The notes beneath the pieces are model-generated. The model had not been told where the DNA came from. It saw only the letters and a program-made list of their open reading frames with translations, and did no database searches. The translations under genes were made by a program, and so were the position numbers. A stretch of DNA of 64,000 bases from CAXSBR01 sp964236495 (GTDB lineage Bacteria; Actinomycetota; Actinomycetes; Mycobacteriales; Jatrophihabitantaceae). Location: contig CAXSBR010000007.1 in the NCBI GenBank assembly GCA_964236495.1, positions 62,001-126,000 of the forward strand, read 5' to 3'. Position 1 is the first letter of the stretch. Each line of letters begins with the position of its first letter. Below, piece after piece: positions 54,011 to 62,721 of the stretch.

Positions 54011-54049
54011 CCGGGCTGCCTTGGCGGCGCGCGCGCGTCATCGGCAACT

Positions 54050-54634
54050 ATGGAGGGCATGACGAGCAGCGACGAACAGACACTTCCGGCAGGCAGCGCC
54101 GAAACGGCCCCCATTCAGATGATCATGCCGGCGCCGACCGCATCGGCCGCAGCGCCCGACGACGAATCCCGGGACGAGTCGGTCATGTCGCAGGTCGAGC
54201 AGCCGGCGAAGGTGATGCGGATCGGCACCATGGTCAAGCAGCTGCTCGAGGAGGTCCGCGCGGCGCCGCTGGACGAGGCCGGCCGCGTCCGCCTGATGGA
54301 GATACACCGGCGCTCTATCGACGAGCTCGAGGACGGTCTGGCACCCGAGCTTCGCGCCGAACTCGAACGGCTGTCGCTACCGTTCGACACCGGTCGCGTG
54401 CCCAGCGAGGCCGAGCTGCGCATCGCCCAAGCTCAGCTCGTGGGCTGGCTGGAGGGCCTGTTCCATGGCATCCAGACCGCGATCATGGCCCAGCAGATGG
54501 CCGCGCGGGCTCAGTTGGAGCAGATGCGCGGCCGGGCGCTGCCACCTGGCGCCGGGGACGGGCAGCCGGGCGTCACGCTGTTCCCGGCCCAGCCGGGAGC
54601 GGAACACCAGAACGGCACCGGCCAGTACCTCTAG
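54050..54634 (+). CDS. bpa: Bacterial proteasome activator Bpa
   Basis: Forms a dodecameric ring that opens the 20S proteasome without ATP. The core QPAKVMRIGTMVKQLLEEVR then AAPLDEAGR and LRIAQAQLVGWLEGLFHGI are nearly identical to mycobacterial Bpa (Rv3780). The C-terminus ends in GQYL, the motif that docks into the proteasome alpha-ring. The four-helix core is residues about 55-165. The 194 residues start at ATG 54050 or 54059. No proteasome subunit genes are in the window. Confidence 0.94.
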   Translation: MEGMTSSDEQTLPAGSAETAPIQMIMPAPTASAAAPDDESRDESVMSQVEQPAKVMRIGTMVKQLLEEVRAAPLDEAGRVRLMEIHRRSIDELEDGLAPELRAELERLSLPFDTGRVPSEAELRIAQAQLVGWLEGLFHGIQTAIMAQQMAARAQLEQMRGRALPPGAGDGQPGVTLFPAQPGAEHQNGTGQYL

Positions 54635-54643
54635 CTTGACGGC

Positions 54644-55519
54644 TCAGTCGGGAAAGCGGCCGTCGATCAGCGCCTCGAGCAAGATGGCCACGGCGTCCTC
54701 GTCGTTGCTGACCAGCACCGAATCGGCTGCCTCGCGCACGGACGGGTGGGCGTTGGCCACCGCGAACGAGTGCCCGGCCCACTCCAGCATCGGCAGGTCG
54801 TTGAGCATGTCGCCCACTGCCGCGACGGCGTTGCGTTCGATGCCGTGCTGCTCGGCCAGGCGCGCCAGTCCGCTGGCCTTGGTGATACCGATTGCCGAGA
54901 TCTCCACCAGCGGCACCGCGCTGGAGCGGGTGATCGTCACCAGCTCCCCGGCTACTTCGGCGACGGCGTCCATGAACTCGTGCGCGGCGTGGTTGTCGGC
55001 CTTGGCCAACACCTTGAATGCCGGCTGGTCCAGCAGCTGCTCGAGTCGCCGCTCGACGGCCGCGGGCACCGGACGCCCCCGAGAATCGACCTTGGCCAGT
55101 GAGTCCCAGTGGTCGCTGTACTCGGGTTCGTAGCCGAAGTTTGCGCCGTACTCCACGCCGAACCGTACGTCGGGTATGCGCTCGCGCAGCGCCGTGATCA
55201 CTTGCCGCAGCACCGCGTCGTCGATCGGGTAGCGCTCCACGATCTGCTCGGTGTGCAGGTCGTAGAGCAGCGCGCCGTTGGCAGCGACTGCCACACCGCG
55301 GTGCCCGGTGGCGTCGGCGACCTCGTGCAGCCAGCGCGGCGGCCGGCCGGTGACGAAGGCGACCACGAAGCCGGCGTCCTCGGCCGCCGCCATCGCCTCG
55401 CGGGTGCGCTGGGACACCGTGTTGTCGCTGTGCAGCAGGGTGCCGTCGAGGTCGCTGGCCAGCATCAACACGCCGGTCTGGTGCCCGGTCTGGCTATCAG
55501 TCTGGCGCTGGTCAGCCAC
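54644..55519 (-). CDS. HAD-family Cof-type phosphatase
   Basis: A 291-residue haloacid dehalogenase of class IIB. Motif I is ASDLDGTLLHSDN, motif II FVTGRPPRW, motif III Lys in GITKASGLARLA, motif IV VGDMLNDLPMLEWAGHSFAV. The GTG at 55519 is used because it overlaps the serS stop by 8 bases; an upstream start at 55549 adds only ten residues. The cap domain lies between residues about 85 and 200. The substrate is probably a sugar phosphate. It is co-transcribed with serS. Confidence 0.92.
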   Translation of the reverse strand: MADQRQTDSQTGHQTGVLMLASDLDGTLLHSDNTVSQRTREAMAAAEDAGFVVAFVTGRPPRWLHEVADATGHRGVAVAANGALLYDLHTEQIVERYPIDDAVLRQVITALRERIPDVRFGVEYGANFGYEPEYSDHWDSLAKVDSRGRPVPAAVERRLEQLLDQPAFKVLAKADNHAAHEFMDAVAEVAGELVTITRSSAVPLVEISAIGITKASGLARLAEQHGIERNAVAAVGDMLNDLPMLEWAGHSFAVANAHPSVREAADSVLVSNDEDAVAILLEALIDGRFPD

Positions 55520-56816
55520 CGGACGGTGCCTCCAGCAGCTCGCGGCCACCCAGCCACGGCCGCAGCGCCTCAGGCACGTAGACGGTGCCGTCGGGCTGCT
55601 GGTGGTAGTCCAGCAGGCACGCGATCGTGCGAGCTACCGCGCAGAGCGTGCCGTTCAACGTCGCAACCGGCGACGTTGCGCCCGCACCGCCGCCAGACCC
55701 GCCACCCGGCCCGCCGGTGGCAGACCCGCGCAGCCGGGTGTTGAGGCGGCGGGACTGGAACGTCGTGCAGTTCGACGTCGACGTCAACTCGCGGTAGGCG
55801 CCCTGAGACGGAAACCACGCCTCTATGTCGAATTTGCGCGCTGCGCTGGAGCCCAGATCGCCCGCGGCCACGTCGATCACCCGGTAGGTCAGCTCCAGGG
55901 CGTCCATGAACTCGCGCTCCCAGGCCAGCAGGCGCTGGTGCTCGTCGGCGGCCTCCCCGGGCGCGGTGTAGACGAACATCTCCACCTTGTCGAACCAGTG
56001 CACGCGGATGATGCCCTTGGTGTCCTTGCCGTAGGAGCCGGCCTCGCGACGGAAGCAGGAGGAGAACCCGGCGTAGCGCAGCGGCAGCGTGTCGGCGTCG
56101 AGGATTTCCCCGGCGTGGAAGCCCGCCAGGGCCACCTCCGAGGTGCCCACCAGGTACAGGTCGTCGTCGGCCAGCTTGTAGACCTCGGCCGCATGCGCAC
56201 CCAGGAAGCCGGTGCCCTCCATGATCTCGGGCTTCACCAGCGCCGGCGCGATGACGGGCGTAAAGCCCCAGCGATCGGCATGCGCCATGGCCAGGTTGAC
56301 CAGTGCCAGCTCCAGCTGCGCGCCGATGCCGGTGAGGAAGTAGAAGCGGGCACCGGCGACCTTGGCCCCGCGCTGGGTGTCGATCGCTTTGAGCCGCTCG
56401 CCGATCTCGGTGTGGTCTTCGGGCTTGTCGATGGTCGGCGGCGTGCCGACCTCCTCCAGCAACAGGAAGTCCTTCTCGCCGCCCGGCGGAGCGCCCAAGG
56501 CCAGGTTGGGTACTGCCAGGTGGGCGATGCGCAGGGCGGCGTCGGTGTCGGCGAGGTAGGCCTCTGCCTCGGCGACGCGGTCGGCCATCTGCTTGGCCTG
56601 GGTAAGCAGTGCGGGGCGGCGGTCGGCGTCAGCGGAACGGATGGACCTGCCGATGTCCTTCTGCTCGCCGCGCAGAGCGTCTGCCGCGGCCACCGCCGCG
56701 CGGCGCCGGTCGTCGGCAGCCAGCAGGTGGTCGACGACGTCGGGGTCCTCGCCGCGCAACTGCTGCGAGGTCCGGAATTGATCTGGTTCGGCTCGAACTG
56801 CACGGAGGTCGATCAC
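55512..56816 (-). CDS. serS: Seryl-tRNA synthetase
   Basis: Class II synthetase charging tRNA-Ser. The 434-residue enzyme has the N-terminal coiled-coil arm (residues about 25-105), motif 2 with FSSCFRREAGSYGKDTKGIIRVHWFDKVE, and motif 3 in LNGTLCAVARTIACLLDYHQQ. A Gly/Ala-rich insert (GGPGGGSGGGAGATSP, near 364-380) stands just before motif 3, where most SerRS have a short connection. The rest is full length. It leads the serS-HAD pair. Confidence 0.96.
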   Translation of the reverse strand: MIDLRAVRAEPDQFRTSQQLRGEDPDVVDHLLAADDRRRAAVAAADALRGEQKDIGRSIRSADADRRPALLTQAKQMADRVAEAEAYLADTDAALRIAHLAVPNLALGAPPGGEKDFLLLEEVGTPPTIDKPEDHTEIGERLKAIDTQRGAKVAGARFYFLTGIGAQLELALVNLAMAHADRWGFTPVIAPALVKPEIMEGTGFLGAHAAEVYKLADDDLYLVGTSEVALAGFHAGEILDADTLPLRYAGFSSCFRREAGSYGKDTKGIIRVHWFDKVEMFVYTAPGEAADEHQRLLAWEREFMDALELTYRVIDVAAGDLGSSAARKFDIEAWFPSQGAYRELTSTSNCTTFQSRRLNTRLRGSATGGPGGGSGGGAGATSPVATLNGTLCAVARTIACLLDYHQQPDGTVYVPEALRPWLGGRELLEAPSGG

Positions 56817-56910
56817 GCAATGCAGGCTATCGCGGCGACTGGCGGAGCGTTCGGCACTGCTCAGGTGTCAAATGCTCCGGCAGCGCGGTCGGGCCATGAC
56901 GAGCCGCGGG

Positions 56911-57840
56911 TCAGGCCTGGCCCTGCATTCGGATTGCGTCGATCCAGGTGCTTGCGTCGGCGAAGTCGGCGTCCGCACGGCCCACCGGGACGGCGTCCTG
57001 ACGTCCCTCGCCGCGCGCATAGCTGCCCAGGAATCGCACGTCGGAGCAGACGCGCCGCACCGCTGCCAGCGCGTCGCTCACCCGCGCGTCGGCTACATGT
57101 CCCTCGCAGTCGATGGTGAAGAAATACTGCCCGAGCCTCGTCTTCGTGGGCCGAGATTCGATGCGGGTCAGGTTCACCCCCCGCACGGCGAACTCGGTGA
57201 GTATCTCCAGTAGGGCGCCGGAGTGGTCGTCGCGGAGGTAGGCGACCAGGCTGGTGCGGTCGTTGCCGGTGGGCTGTCCCGGCGGGCGGGGCTGCCCCAG
57301 CAGCACGAAGCGGGTGACAGCCCCGGTGTGGTCGGCGATGTCGGATGCGAGCGACTCCAGCCCGTACAGCTCACCGGCCACCGGCGGTGCGACCGCTGCG
57401 TCTACGTCGCCGGCCCGGGCGGCAGCGGCGCCCGCCGCCGTCGACCCCACCAGCGTGACGGTGGCGTGCGGCAGCGTGTCGAGCAAGTAGCGCCGCACCT
57501 GGGCCTCGGCGTGCGGATGCGTAGCGACCGTGATGATGTCGGCCAACGCGGTGCCCGGACGCACCAGCAGATCGAACACGACCGGCAGGTAGGTCTCACT
57601 GAGGATGATCAGCGGCTGGGCCCCAACGGCCAGCTCGTCCAGGGTGGCCGGTACCGCGCCCTCGACCGAATTCTCCATCGGCACCAGCGCGCCGTCGACC
57701 GCGCCAGCGCGCAGTGCGTCGATGGCCATCGTCACCGTCGCGAACGGCACGCATTCCGCCTCGGCGGATTCGGGCAGGCTGCGCAGCGCGGCATGGGTGA
57801 AGGTGCCTTCGGGGCCGAGGAAGGCGTAGCGCAGGGGCAC
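56911..57840 (-). CDS. pheA: Prephenate dehydratase
   Basis: Converts prephenate to phenylpyruvate for phenylalanine. The 309 residues have the catalytic domain (RYAFLGPEGTFTHAALRSL at the start, VPMENSVEGAVPATLD, THPHAEAQVRRYL) and a C-terminal ACT domain with GVNLTRIESRPTKTRLGQYFF, where phenylalanine binds for feedback control. A short poorly conserved tail follows. GTG start. It is upstream of serS in the same direction, 94 bases apart, as in mycobacteria where pheA and serS are near neighbours. Confidence 0.95.
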   Translation of the reverse strand: MPLRYAFLGPEGTFTHAALRSLPESAEAECVPFATVTMAIDALRAGAVDGALVPMENSVEGAVPATLDELAVGAQPLIILSETYLPVVFDLLVRPGTALADIITVATHPHAEAQVRRYLLDTLPHATVTLVGSTAAGAAAARAGDVDAAVAPPVAGELYGLESLASDIADHTGAVTRFVLLGQPRPPGQPTGNDRTSLVAYLRDDHSGALLEILTEFAVRGVNLTRIESRPTKTRLGQYFFTIDCEGHVADARVSDALAAVRRVCSDVRFLGSYARGEGRQDAVPVGRADADFADASTWIDAIRMQGQA

Positions 57841-57937
57841 CGCGCGAGGGTATCCGGTCGGTTTCGAGGCGGGCCGCGGTGCAACGTCGGCAGAGGCTCG
57901 GTTCTACCCACGGTGTCCACGACGGTCGTACGTCCGG

Positions 57938-58720
57938 TCAGATTTTGAGCGCGGCCCGCACGGCCTGCTTTTCCTCCGGCATCAGCTCGATCTCCGACGA
58001 ACCCGCTGTGATGGGCCGGGCGTAGAGGCGGGTGTCGCCCGAGCTTGCCAACGACGTCAGCGCGATGCCGTCGCCGTGCCCGTCGAGCAACGCCAGGCAG
58101 AACGACAGCCGCCCGCTGAGGCCGTCGAACGCGTCGAAGCGGATCAAGGCCACCCGGCGTAGAGAGGAGTTGACGACGCCGGTGAACTCGGCGACAGCGG
58201 CGCGCATCAGCTCCTGGGCGGCGTTCTGGTCGGTGTGCAGCAGCTCGCGTTGCGCGGCTACCTCGCCGAGCAGGGTGGTTCGCGAGTGCGTGAGCTGCTC
58301 GAATGCCGAGCCGATGTCGGTCGCGAGTTCCGCGCGGGCAGCCTGCAGCGCCTCCTGCTCGGCGGCGTGCGCACTGCCGAGGTCTGCGGCAGAACCGGCC
58401 CGATGTTGGTCGGCGCGCAGGTCGTCGAGCCCGGTGCGGTGTTCGGCCCGCAGCGCGTCTACCGCAGCACCCAGACGGGTCTGCGCCGAGGCCAGCTCGG
58501 TGTTCAGCTGCGCTCGTAGCTCGCTCACACCGGCTGCGGCATCGGAGGCCAGCTGCAGATGGCGGGCCTGCACCTCGACGAGGGAGTCGCGGCCCAGGGC
58601 CCGGTTGAGCACGCGGACCGAGGACCGCAGCTTGGCCAGCGTGCGCAGCGCCAGCACGCCCGTTGCGAACCCGAGCAGTCCCAGCACGCAGGCGGCCGTG
58701 GCCAGCAGAGTCGTCGACAT
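57938..58720 (-). CDS. DUF4446 family membrane protein
   Basis: A 260-residue protein: an N-terminal transmembrane helix (TTLLATAACVLGLLGFATGVLAL), about 120 residues of Ala/Glu/Arg-rich coiled coil (SELRAQLNTELASAQTRLGAAVDALRAE region), and a C-terminal DUF4446 domain with VALIRFDAFDGLSGRLSFCLALLDGHGDGI. ATG at 58720 is chosen because upstream sequence to 58840 is not family-like. The function is unknown. It precedes pheA in the same direction. Confidence 0.88.
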   Translation of the reverse strand: MSTTLLATAACVLGLLGFATGVLALRTLAKLRSSVRVLNRALGRDSLVEVQARHLQLASDAAAGVSELRAQLNTELASAQTRLGAAVDALRAEHRTGLDDLRADQHRAGSAADLGSAHAAEQEALQAARAELATDIGSAFEQLTHSRTTLLGEVAAQRELLHTDQNAAQELMRAAVAEFTGVVNSSLRRVALIRFDAFDGLSGRLSFCLALLDGHGDGIALTSLASSGDTRLYARPITAGSSEIELMPEEKQAVRAALKI

Positions 58721-59005
58721 CACCGCTGAGCCTAGGTGGCGCCACGAAGCGAACAGCCCGGCGACCGGCACCTGGTGGCTGGCCTCGATGATGACGCGGC
58801 CTTGCTGACGGCTTCGCACGCGGCGGCGACCGCTGCCCAAGACATGGCGGGCACAGATCAGGCCGCGTCAGCCATGGTTCGAAGCATGACCCGCAGATGG
58901 CTGGGGATCGACCACCGTTGCGCAGTGGGCGGTCCTTTGCAGCGGCAACGTGGCCTTCCCAGCCGGGCCGTGGTGTCCGGGCCGGGGGCTTCCGGGCGCC
59001 GTTTG

Positions 59006-59369
59006 CTACAGAGGCTTGGTGTACGGCGCGTGCCACTCCGGCGCAGGGTCGGCGCCGACGTCGGACCAATATTCGACGCCAGAATTGATTCGGCCGTCGA
59101 CGACGGTCCAGAAGGCGGCCGAGCGCGAAACTGGGCCATTCAGCATCGTGACCCTCAACCTCGGATGCAACGCTGGCGCCGTCGCCGAAGATACGCATTA
59201 CCCGGATCGTCCAACCTTCCGGATATTCAGCATTCACCGCGACCACATTCTGTGCACCGACGAGCCGCTCCCCGCTTACGGGCCAGTCGATAACGACGTC
59301 AGGGGCCAGCCAACTGGCGAGCCCCACCCAGTCCCGCGCCTGGATCCGCTCCCAGAACGTGCGCATCAC
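59006..59369 (-). pseudogene. SnoaL-like (NTF2-fold) protein, single-base frameshift
   Basis: From ATG 59369 the frame reads MMRTFWERIQARDWVGLASWL and continues as a SnoaL-like domain to GASVASEVE, about residue 72. It then drifts into Arg-rich nonsense. One frame over, the DNA reads VTMLNGPVSRSAAFWTVVDG through VEYWSDVGADPAPEW to the stop at 59006-59008, a normal second half. Removing one C from the CCC at 59152-59154 (plus strand) joins both halves into about 120 residues, the usual family length. It is either a real pseudogene or a sequencing error. Confidence 0.8.
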
Positions 59370-59481
59370 TCGTGAACCTGAATCGACCGACTCGCTCGTG
59401 TGGGCAATTTAGCCCGCTGGCGTCGAGGCGGCTAACTGACGGGCGACGATGCCGGAGCGCAGCGATGGCAGGATCTTTCGA

Positions 59482-60075
59482 GTGCACCAGTTGTTCGTGT
59501 TCACGGTGTCCTTCGTCTCGGTGCTGCTCGTCGAGCTGCCGGACAAGACGTTGGTGGCCACGCTGGTCCTCACGTCGCGGTACCGCCGGGCGCCGGTGCT
59601 GGTCGGCGTCGCTGCCGCGTTCGCCGTCCAGTGCGTCATCGCCGTTGTCGCCGGCGGTCTGCTCGCCCTTCTAGCTCCCCGAGTGGTCGCGCTGGCGGTG
59701 GCAGTGCTGTTCGGCATCGGTGCGGTAGTGCTGCTGCGGCAGGGTTTCGGCGGGGCGGCAGAGGGCGAAGACACCTCGCCCACCGACGCGGCGACGAGTT
59801 TCCGGCGCATCGCCGCCATCTCCTTCGGTGTGCTCTTCGCCGCTGAGTGGGGCGATGCCAGTCAGCTGGCCACCGCGGCGCTCGCCGCCCGCTACGACGC
59901 GCCGGTCGCGGTCGGAATTGCGGCGTTCGCCGCGCTGATGACGGTTGCGGCGTTGGCCAGCGCGCTCAGCGCCGTCCTGCTGCAGCGGATCCACGTTCGG
60001 TGGATCCATCGGGTTGCCGGTGCGTTGTTCGCCGTGCTGTGCCTGGTCGCGATCGTGGACTTTGCTCGCGGGTGA
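59482..60075 (+). CDS. GDT1/TMEM165 family divalent-cation transporter
   Basis: A 197-residue membrane protein with six helices in two repeats. Each repeat carries the family's acidic motif: VELPDKTLVATLVL in the first and FAAEWGDASQLATAAL in the second. Members export Mn2+ or exchange Ca2+/Mn2+ for H+. GTG at 59482 has AGGA seven bases upstream; ATG 59449 would add 11 residues. It is convergent with the Cax-type exchanger gene, so two cation exporters sit end to end. Confidence 0.9.
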   Translation: MHQLFVFTVSFVSVLLVELPDKTLVATLVLTSRYRRAPVLVGVAAAFAVQCVIAVVAGGLLALLAPRVVALAVAVLFGIGAVVLLRQGFGGAAEGEDTSPTDAATSFRRIAAISFGVLFAAEWGDASQLATAALAARYDAPVAVGIAAFAALMTVAALASALSAVLLQRIHVRWIHRVAGALFAVLCLVAIVDFARG

Positions 60076-60156
60076 CGGGCGCCGCAGTGCGTCTCGGCGG
60101 CTTTCTTGGCGGCAGCGCCTGCTTCCTCGAGATTGCCGGGGCGCTGAGCTCTACTG

Positions 60157-61263
60157 TCAGCCCCACCAGAACGACGCCGCGATGATGACGTAGAGGGCAA
60201 TCAACGCCGCGCCTTCGAGCCACGTCGACTCGCCATCGATGGTGATCAGCACCGCGACGAAGACCGCCAGCACCACCGCGATGAGCAGCAGCGGCGAGAA
60301 CACCAGCGTCAGCGTCGCGCCGCCCACCAGCGGGCTGAGCAGCACCAGGGCCGGCGCCAGCACCAGCGAGATCTGCACCGGGGAGTTGATGACGACCGAC
60401 ATCGCTGCCTCGGCCTTGTTCTTGTAGGCCAGTTGGATGCCCACGACGTTCTCGATCGCGTTGCCGGCCAGCGCGACGATCACCAGACCGGCGAACAGCG
60501 AGGAGATGTGCAGCGCCTTGATGGCCGGTTCCAGTGCGCTGACGAACCAGTCCGACACCACGGCCGCGGCAACGCTGGCGGCGGTGAGCAGCCCGATCGC
60601 CAGCGGCATGGGCCAGCGCGCCGGTTCGGCTGGAGCGGCGTCGTGCGCTCCCTCGGTGCGGGCCAGTGACGAGGGCACCGACAGTGCGAACACGATCAGC
60701 ATCACCACCGAGACCACGATCGACAGCGCGTGCTCGTGGTGGCCGGCGCCGGTGCGCGCGTAGGACGCCAGGCTCGGCACCACCAGCGCCGCAACAGCGA
60801 GCACCATCAGCGCCGCGTTGAGTTTCGCGCGCCCGGTGTCGAAGCGCTGGGTGCCGTTCTTCAGGCCGCCGACGACGAACGCCAGCCCCAGCACGAACAG
60901 CAGGTTGCCCAGGATCGAGCCGATCAGGGCCGCTCGCACGACGTCGACCAGGCCCGCGCGCAGCGCGAAAATGGCAATGAACAGCTCAGGCAGGTTGCCC
61001 AGCGCGCTTTGCAGGACACCGGTAGCGCCCGGACCGAGACGTTCGCCGATCTGATCGACGCTGCGCCCGACGAGGGCGGCCAGCGCGGCGACGGCTACGG
61101 CGGCGCAGACGAACGCCGTCACCGAGCCCAGGCTGGCGAAGTGCGTCACGGCGGCCAGCACGATGCCGACGAGGCAGCCCCCGAGCACGATGAGGTCGGC
61201 GCGGTCGAAGAGGGGACCGCGGGCACCGGGCTTGGCGGTGGTGTTGGCGGCAGCGGTGGTCAT
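60157..61263 (-). CDS. Calcium/proton exchanger (CaCA/Cax type)
   Basis: A 368-residue antiporter with about eleven helices. The two alpha-repeats carry GATGVLQSALGNLPELFIAIFALR and VALAGNAIENVVGIQLAYKNKAE, containing the ion-binding Asn/Glu pairs, and an acidic/Pro loop lies between them. This is the CAX family exporting Ca2+ in exchange for H+. ATG 61263 is used rather than the upstream 61326 codon, which would add a polar stretch unlike the family. Confidence 0.93.
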   Translation of the reverse strand: MTTAAANTTAKPGARGPLFDRADLIVLGGCLVGIVLAAVTHFASLGSVTAFVCAAVAVAALAALVGRSVDQIGERLGPGATGVLQSALGNLPELFIAIFALRAGLVDVVRAALIGSILGNLLFVLGLAFVVGGLKNGTQRFDTGRAKLNAALMVLAVAALVVPSLASYARTGAGHHEHALSIVVSVVMLIVFALSVPSSLARTEGAHDAAPAEPARWPMPLAIGLLTAASVAAAVVSDWFVSALEPAIKALHISSLFAGLVIVALAGNAIENVVGIQLAYKNKAEAAMSVVINSPVQISLVLAPALVLLSPLVGGATLTLVFSPLLLIAVVLAVFVAVLITIDGESTWLEGAALIALYVIIAASFWWG

Positions 61264-61377
61264 GCGTCGATTCTGCACGGACGCACAGGCTCCGCCGTCG
61301 TTATCCGCCCCCGAACCCGCGCTCAATGCCGGAAGCGATCGATATCAGGCGGTAGCTGGCAGGCGTATACCTGAAGT

Positions 61378-61782
61378 ATGGCCAAGGCGGTGCGCAGCAT
61401 TGACGCGACGGCCAAGACGCAGGTGCAGCGGCGGCCGTCACTGCTGCAGTGGCTCTGGTACGCCTTCGGCGGTGGGCTGCCGCCGCAGCTGAGTCGGTGG
61501 GTGCTGCGCGACAACACCACGCCGCTGTGGTGGCTGCGGCACTTCGCCCGCTCGACGGTACAGATGGCGATTCCGGTGCTGCTGATCGCATTTCTGCTGC
61601 CCGACGGGTGGGACGTGAAGGGCTACGTGATCGCGTTCGCGGTGCTGGCCGGATATCTGTGCAGTGGCTTCGTGATGTGGGGGGTGACCGAACACCGGAT
61701 GGTCAAGGCCGGCTTCGCTCCCGGCGTGGCGGAGCAGGTTCGCGGCGAGCGGGGCGCCCGTCGTCGCGGCGAGATCGACTGA
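61378..61782 (+). CDS. DUF5313 family membrane protein
   Basis: A 134-residue protein with RPSLLQWLWYAFGGGLPPQLS, two transmembrane helices (VQMAIPVLLIAFLLP; VIAFAVLAGYLCSGFVMW) and the end EHRMVKAGFAPG. This pattern is the DUF5313 family found in mycobacteria and relatives; function unknown. It is divergent from the Cax gene, 114 bases away. Confidence 0.88.
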   Translation: MAKAVRSIDATAKTQVQRRPSLLQWLWYAFGGGLPPQLSRWVLRDNTTPLWWLRHFARSTVQMAIPVLLIAFLLPDGWDVKGYVIAFAVLAGYLCSGFVMWGVTEHRMVKAGFAPGVAEQVRGERGARRRGEID

Positions 61783-61817
61783 CGCCCGATCCATCGAGGC
61801 CGTCGGGCAGCGAATGC

Positions 61818-62606
61818 CTAGTAGCCCGGGAACACCCGACGAAGGTCGTCGAGGGTGACGTTGCCGCTGACGGCGACGTCCGTGGGCGTATGGCGTGGCG
61901 TCAGGCGCCCGGCCAGCAGTCGGATGAAGGCTTCCAGCGGTCCGGTGAAGGTCGCGGTCGGTGCGGGTGCCGAGGCGGTGAGGATGAGCCCGTCGGCGAT
62001 GGTCAGTGTGAAGCCGGATCCCTCGACGTCGATCAACGCTGCATCGCGGAGAGCGTCGGCCTTGCCGGTGAACCCGAGCAGGAAGCCCAGGTCGCCGGCG
62101 AAGTGGTCGGCCAGCACAGTTGCGGTGTCGGCAGCGATGGCGGCGGACGAATCGACGGCCACACGGACGTCCCAACTGTGCTGCGCCGCCTCGTTCAGAC
62201 GCATTCCGGCGAGCGTTGCCAGTGGTACCGGCGCGGGGAGAAAGCCCAGGTCGACGTGCAGCGTCTGGCGTTGGTCGGGGGTCAGCGCCTCCAGGGCGGT
62301 GAGCAACTCCTGGTCGGCGGTCAGAAAGCCCGCGGACTGATCGTCGGGGCTGAGCGCGTTCCATCGATCCCAGACGCTCTGGTTGAAGTCCGGCGCGAGG
62401 GCAGGCGCCGTACCCAGCGCCGCCCGAACCGTCGCTAGGGAGATCTCGGCGCCGCTGCCCAGGTGGGAGAGGACCTGGGCGACGGTCCACTCCGACGCAC
62501 CGGAGGGGCCGGTCAGTTGCTCGTCGGACAGGCCGGTCACCACGGCGGCCAGCTCGTCATGGGTGGCGCGCAGGGCGAGGATCGAACGGTCGGCTGTAGA
62601 CGTCAT
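61818..62606 (-). CDS. Maleylpyruvate isomerase-family mycothiol-dependent enzyme
   Basis: A 262-residue DinB-fold protein of the MDMPI family, whose members use mycothiol, the actinobacterial thiol. The N-terminal helix bundle shows SEWTVAQVLSHLGSGAEI and the metal-site region NEAAQHSWDVRVA, with His residues at the expected places. A C-terminal SCP2-like domain follows (TFTGPLEAFIRLLAGRL). The exact reaction is unknown. Start ATG 62606 is preferred to 62648. Confidence 0.88.
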   Translation of the reverse strand: MTSTADRSILALRATHDELAAVVTGLSDEQLTGPSGASEWTVAQVLSHLGSGAEISLATVRAALGTAPALAPDFNQSVWDRWNALSPDDQSAGFLTADQELLTALEALTPDQRQTLHVDLGFLPAPVPLATLAGMRLNEAAQHSWDVRVAVDSSAAIAADTATVLADHFAGDLGFLLGFTGKADALRDAALIDVEGSGFTLTIADGLILTASAPAPTATFTGPLEAFIRLLAGRLTPRHTPTDVAVSGNVTLDDLRRVFPGY

Positions 62607-62721
62607 GAGAAGGCCAACCCTCGGCCGGCGCCAGTTCTTCCCTCGCACCCCAGCGTTACGAATGCTTGACGCCCCTTCGAACGCCGCAACCGAACGTTGG
62701 GCAAACAGGGCCGGGCGGGAA

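Noticed and set aside
57732..58710. Minus-strand continuation of the SnoaL frame through DUF4446 and pheA
   Set aside because: After the frameshift it only reads alternate frames of real genes.
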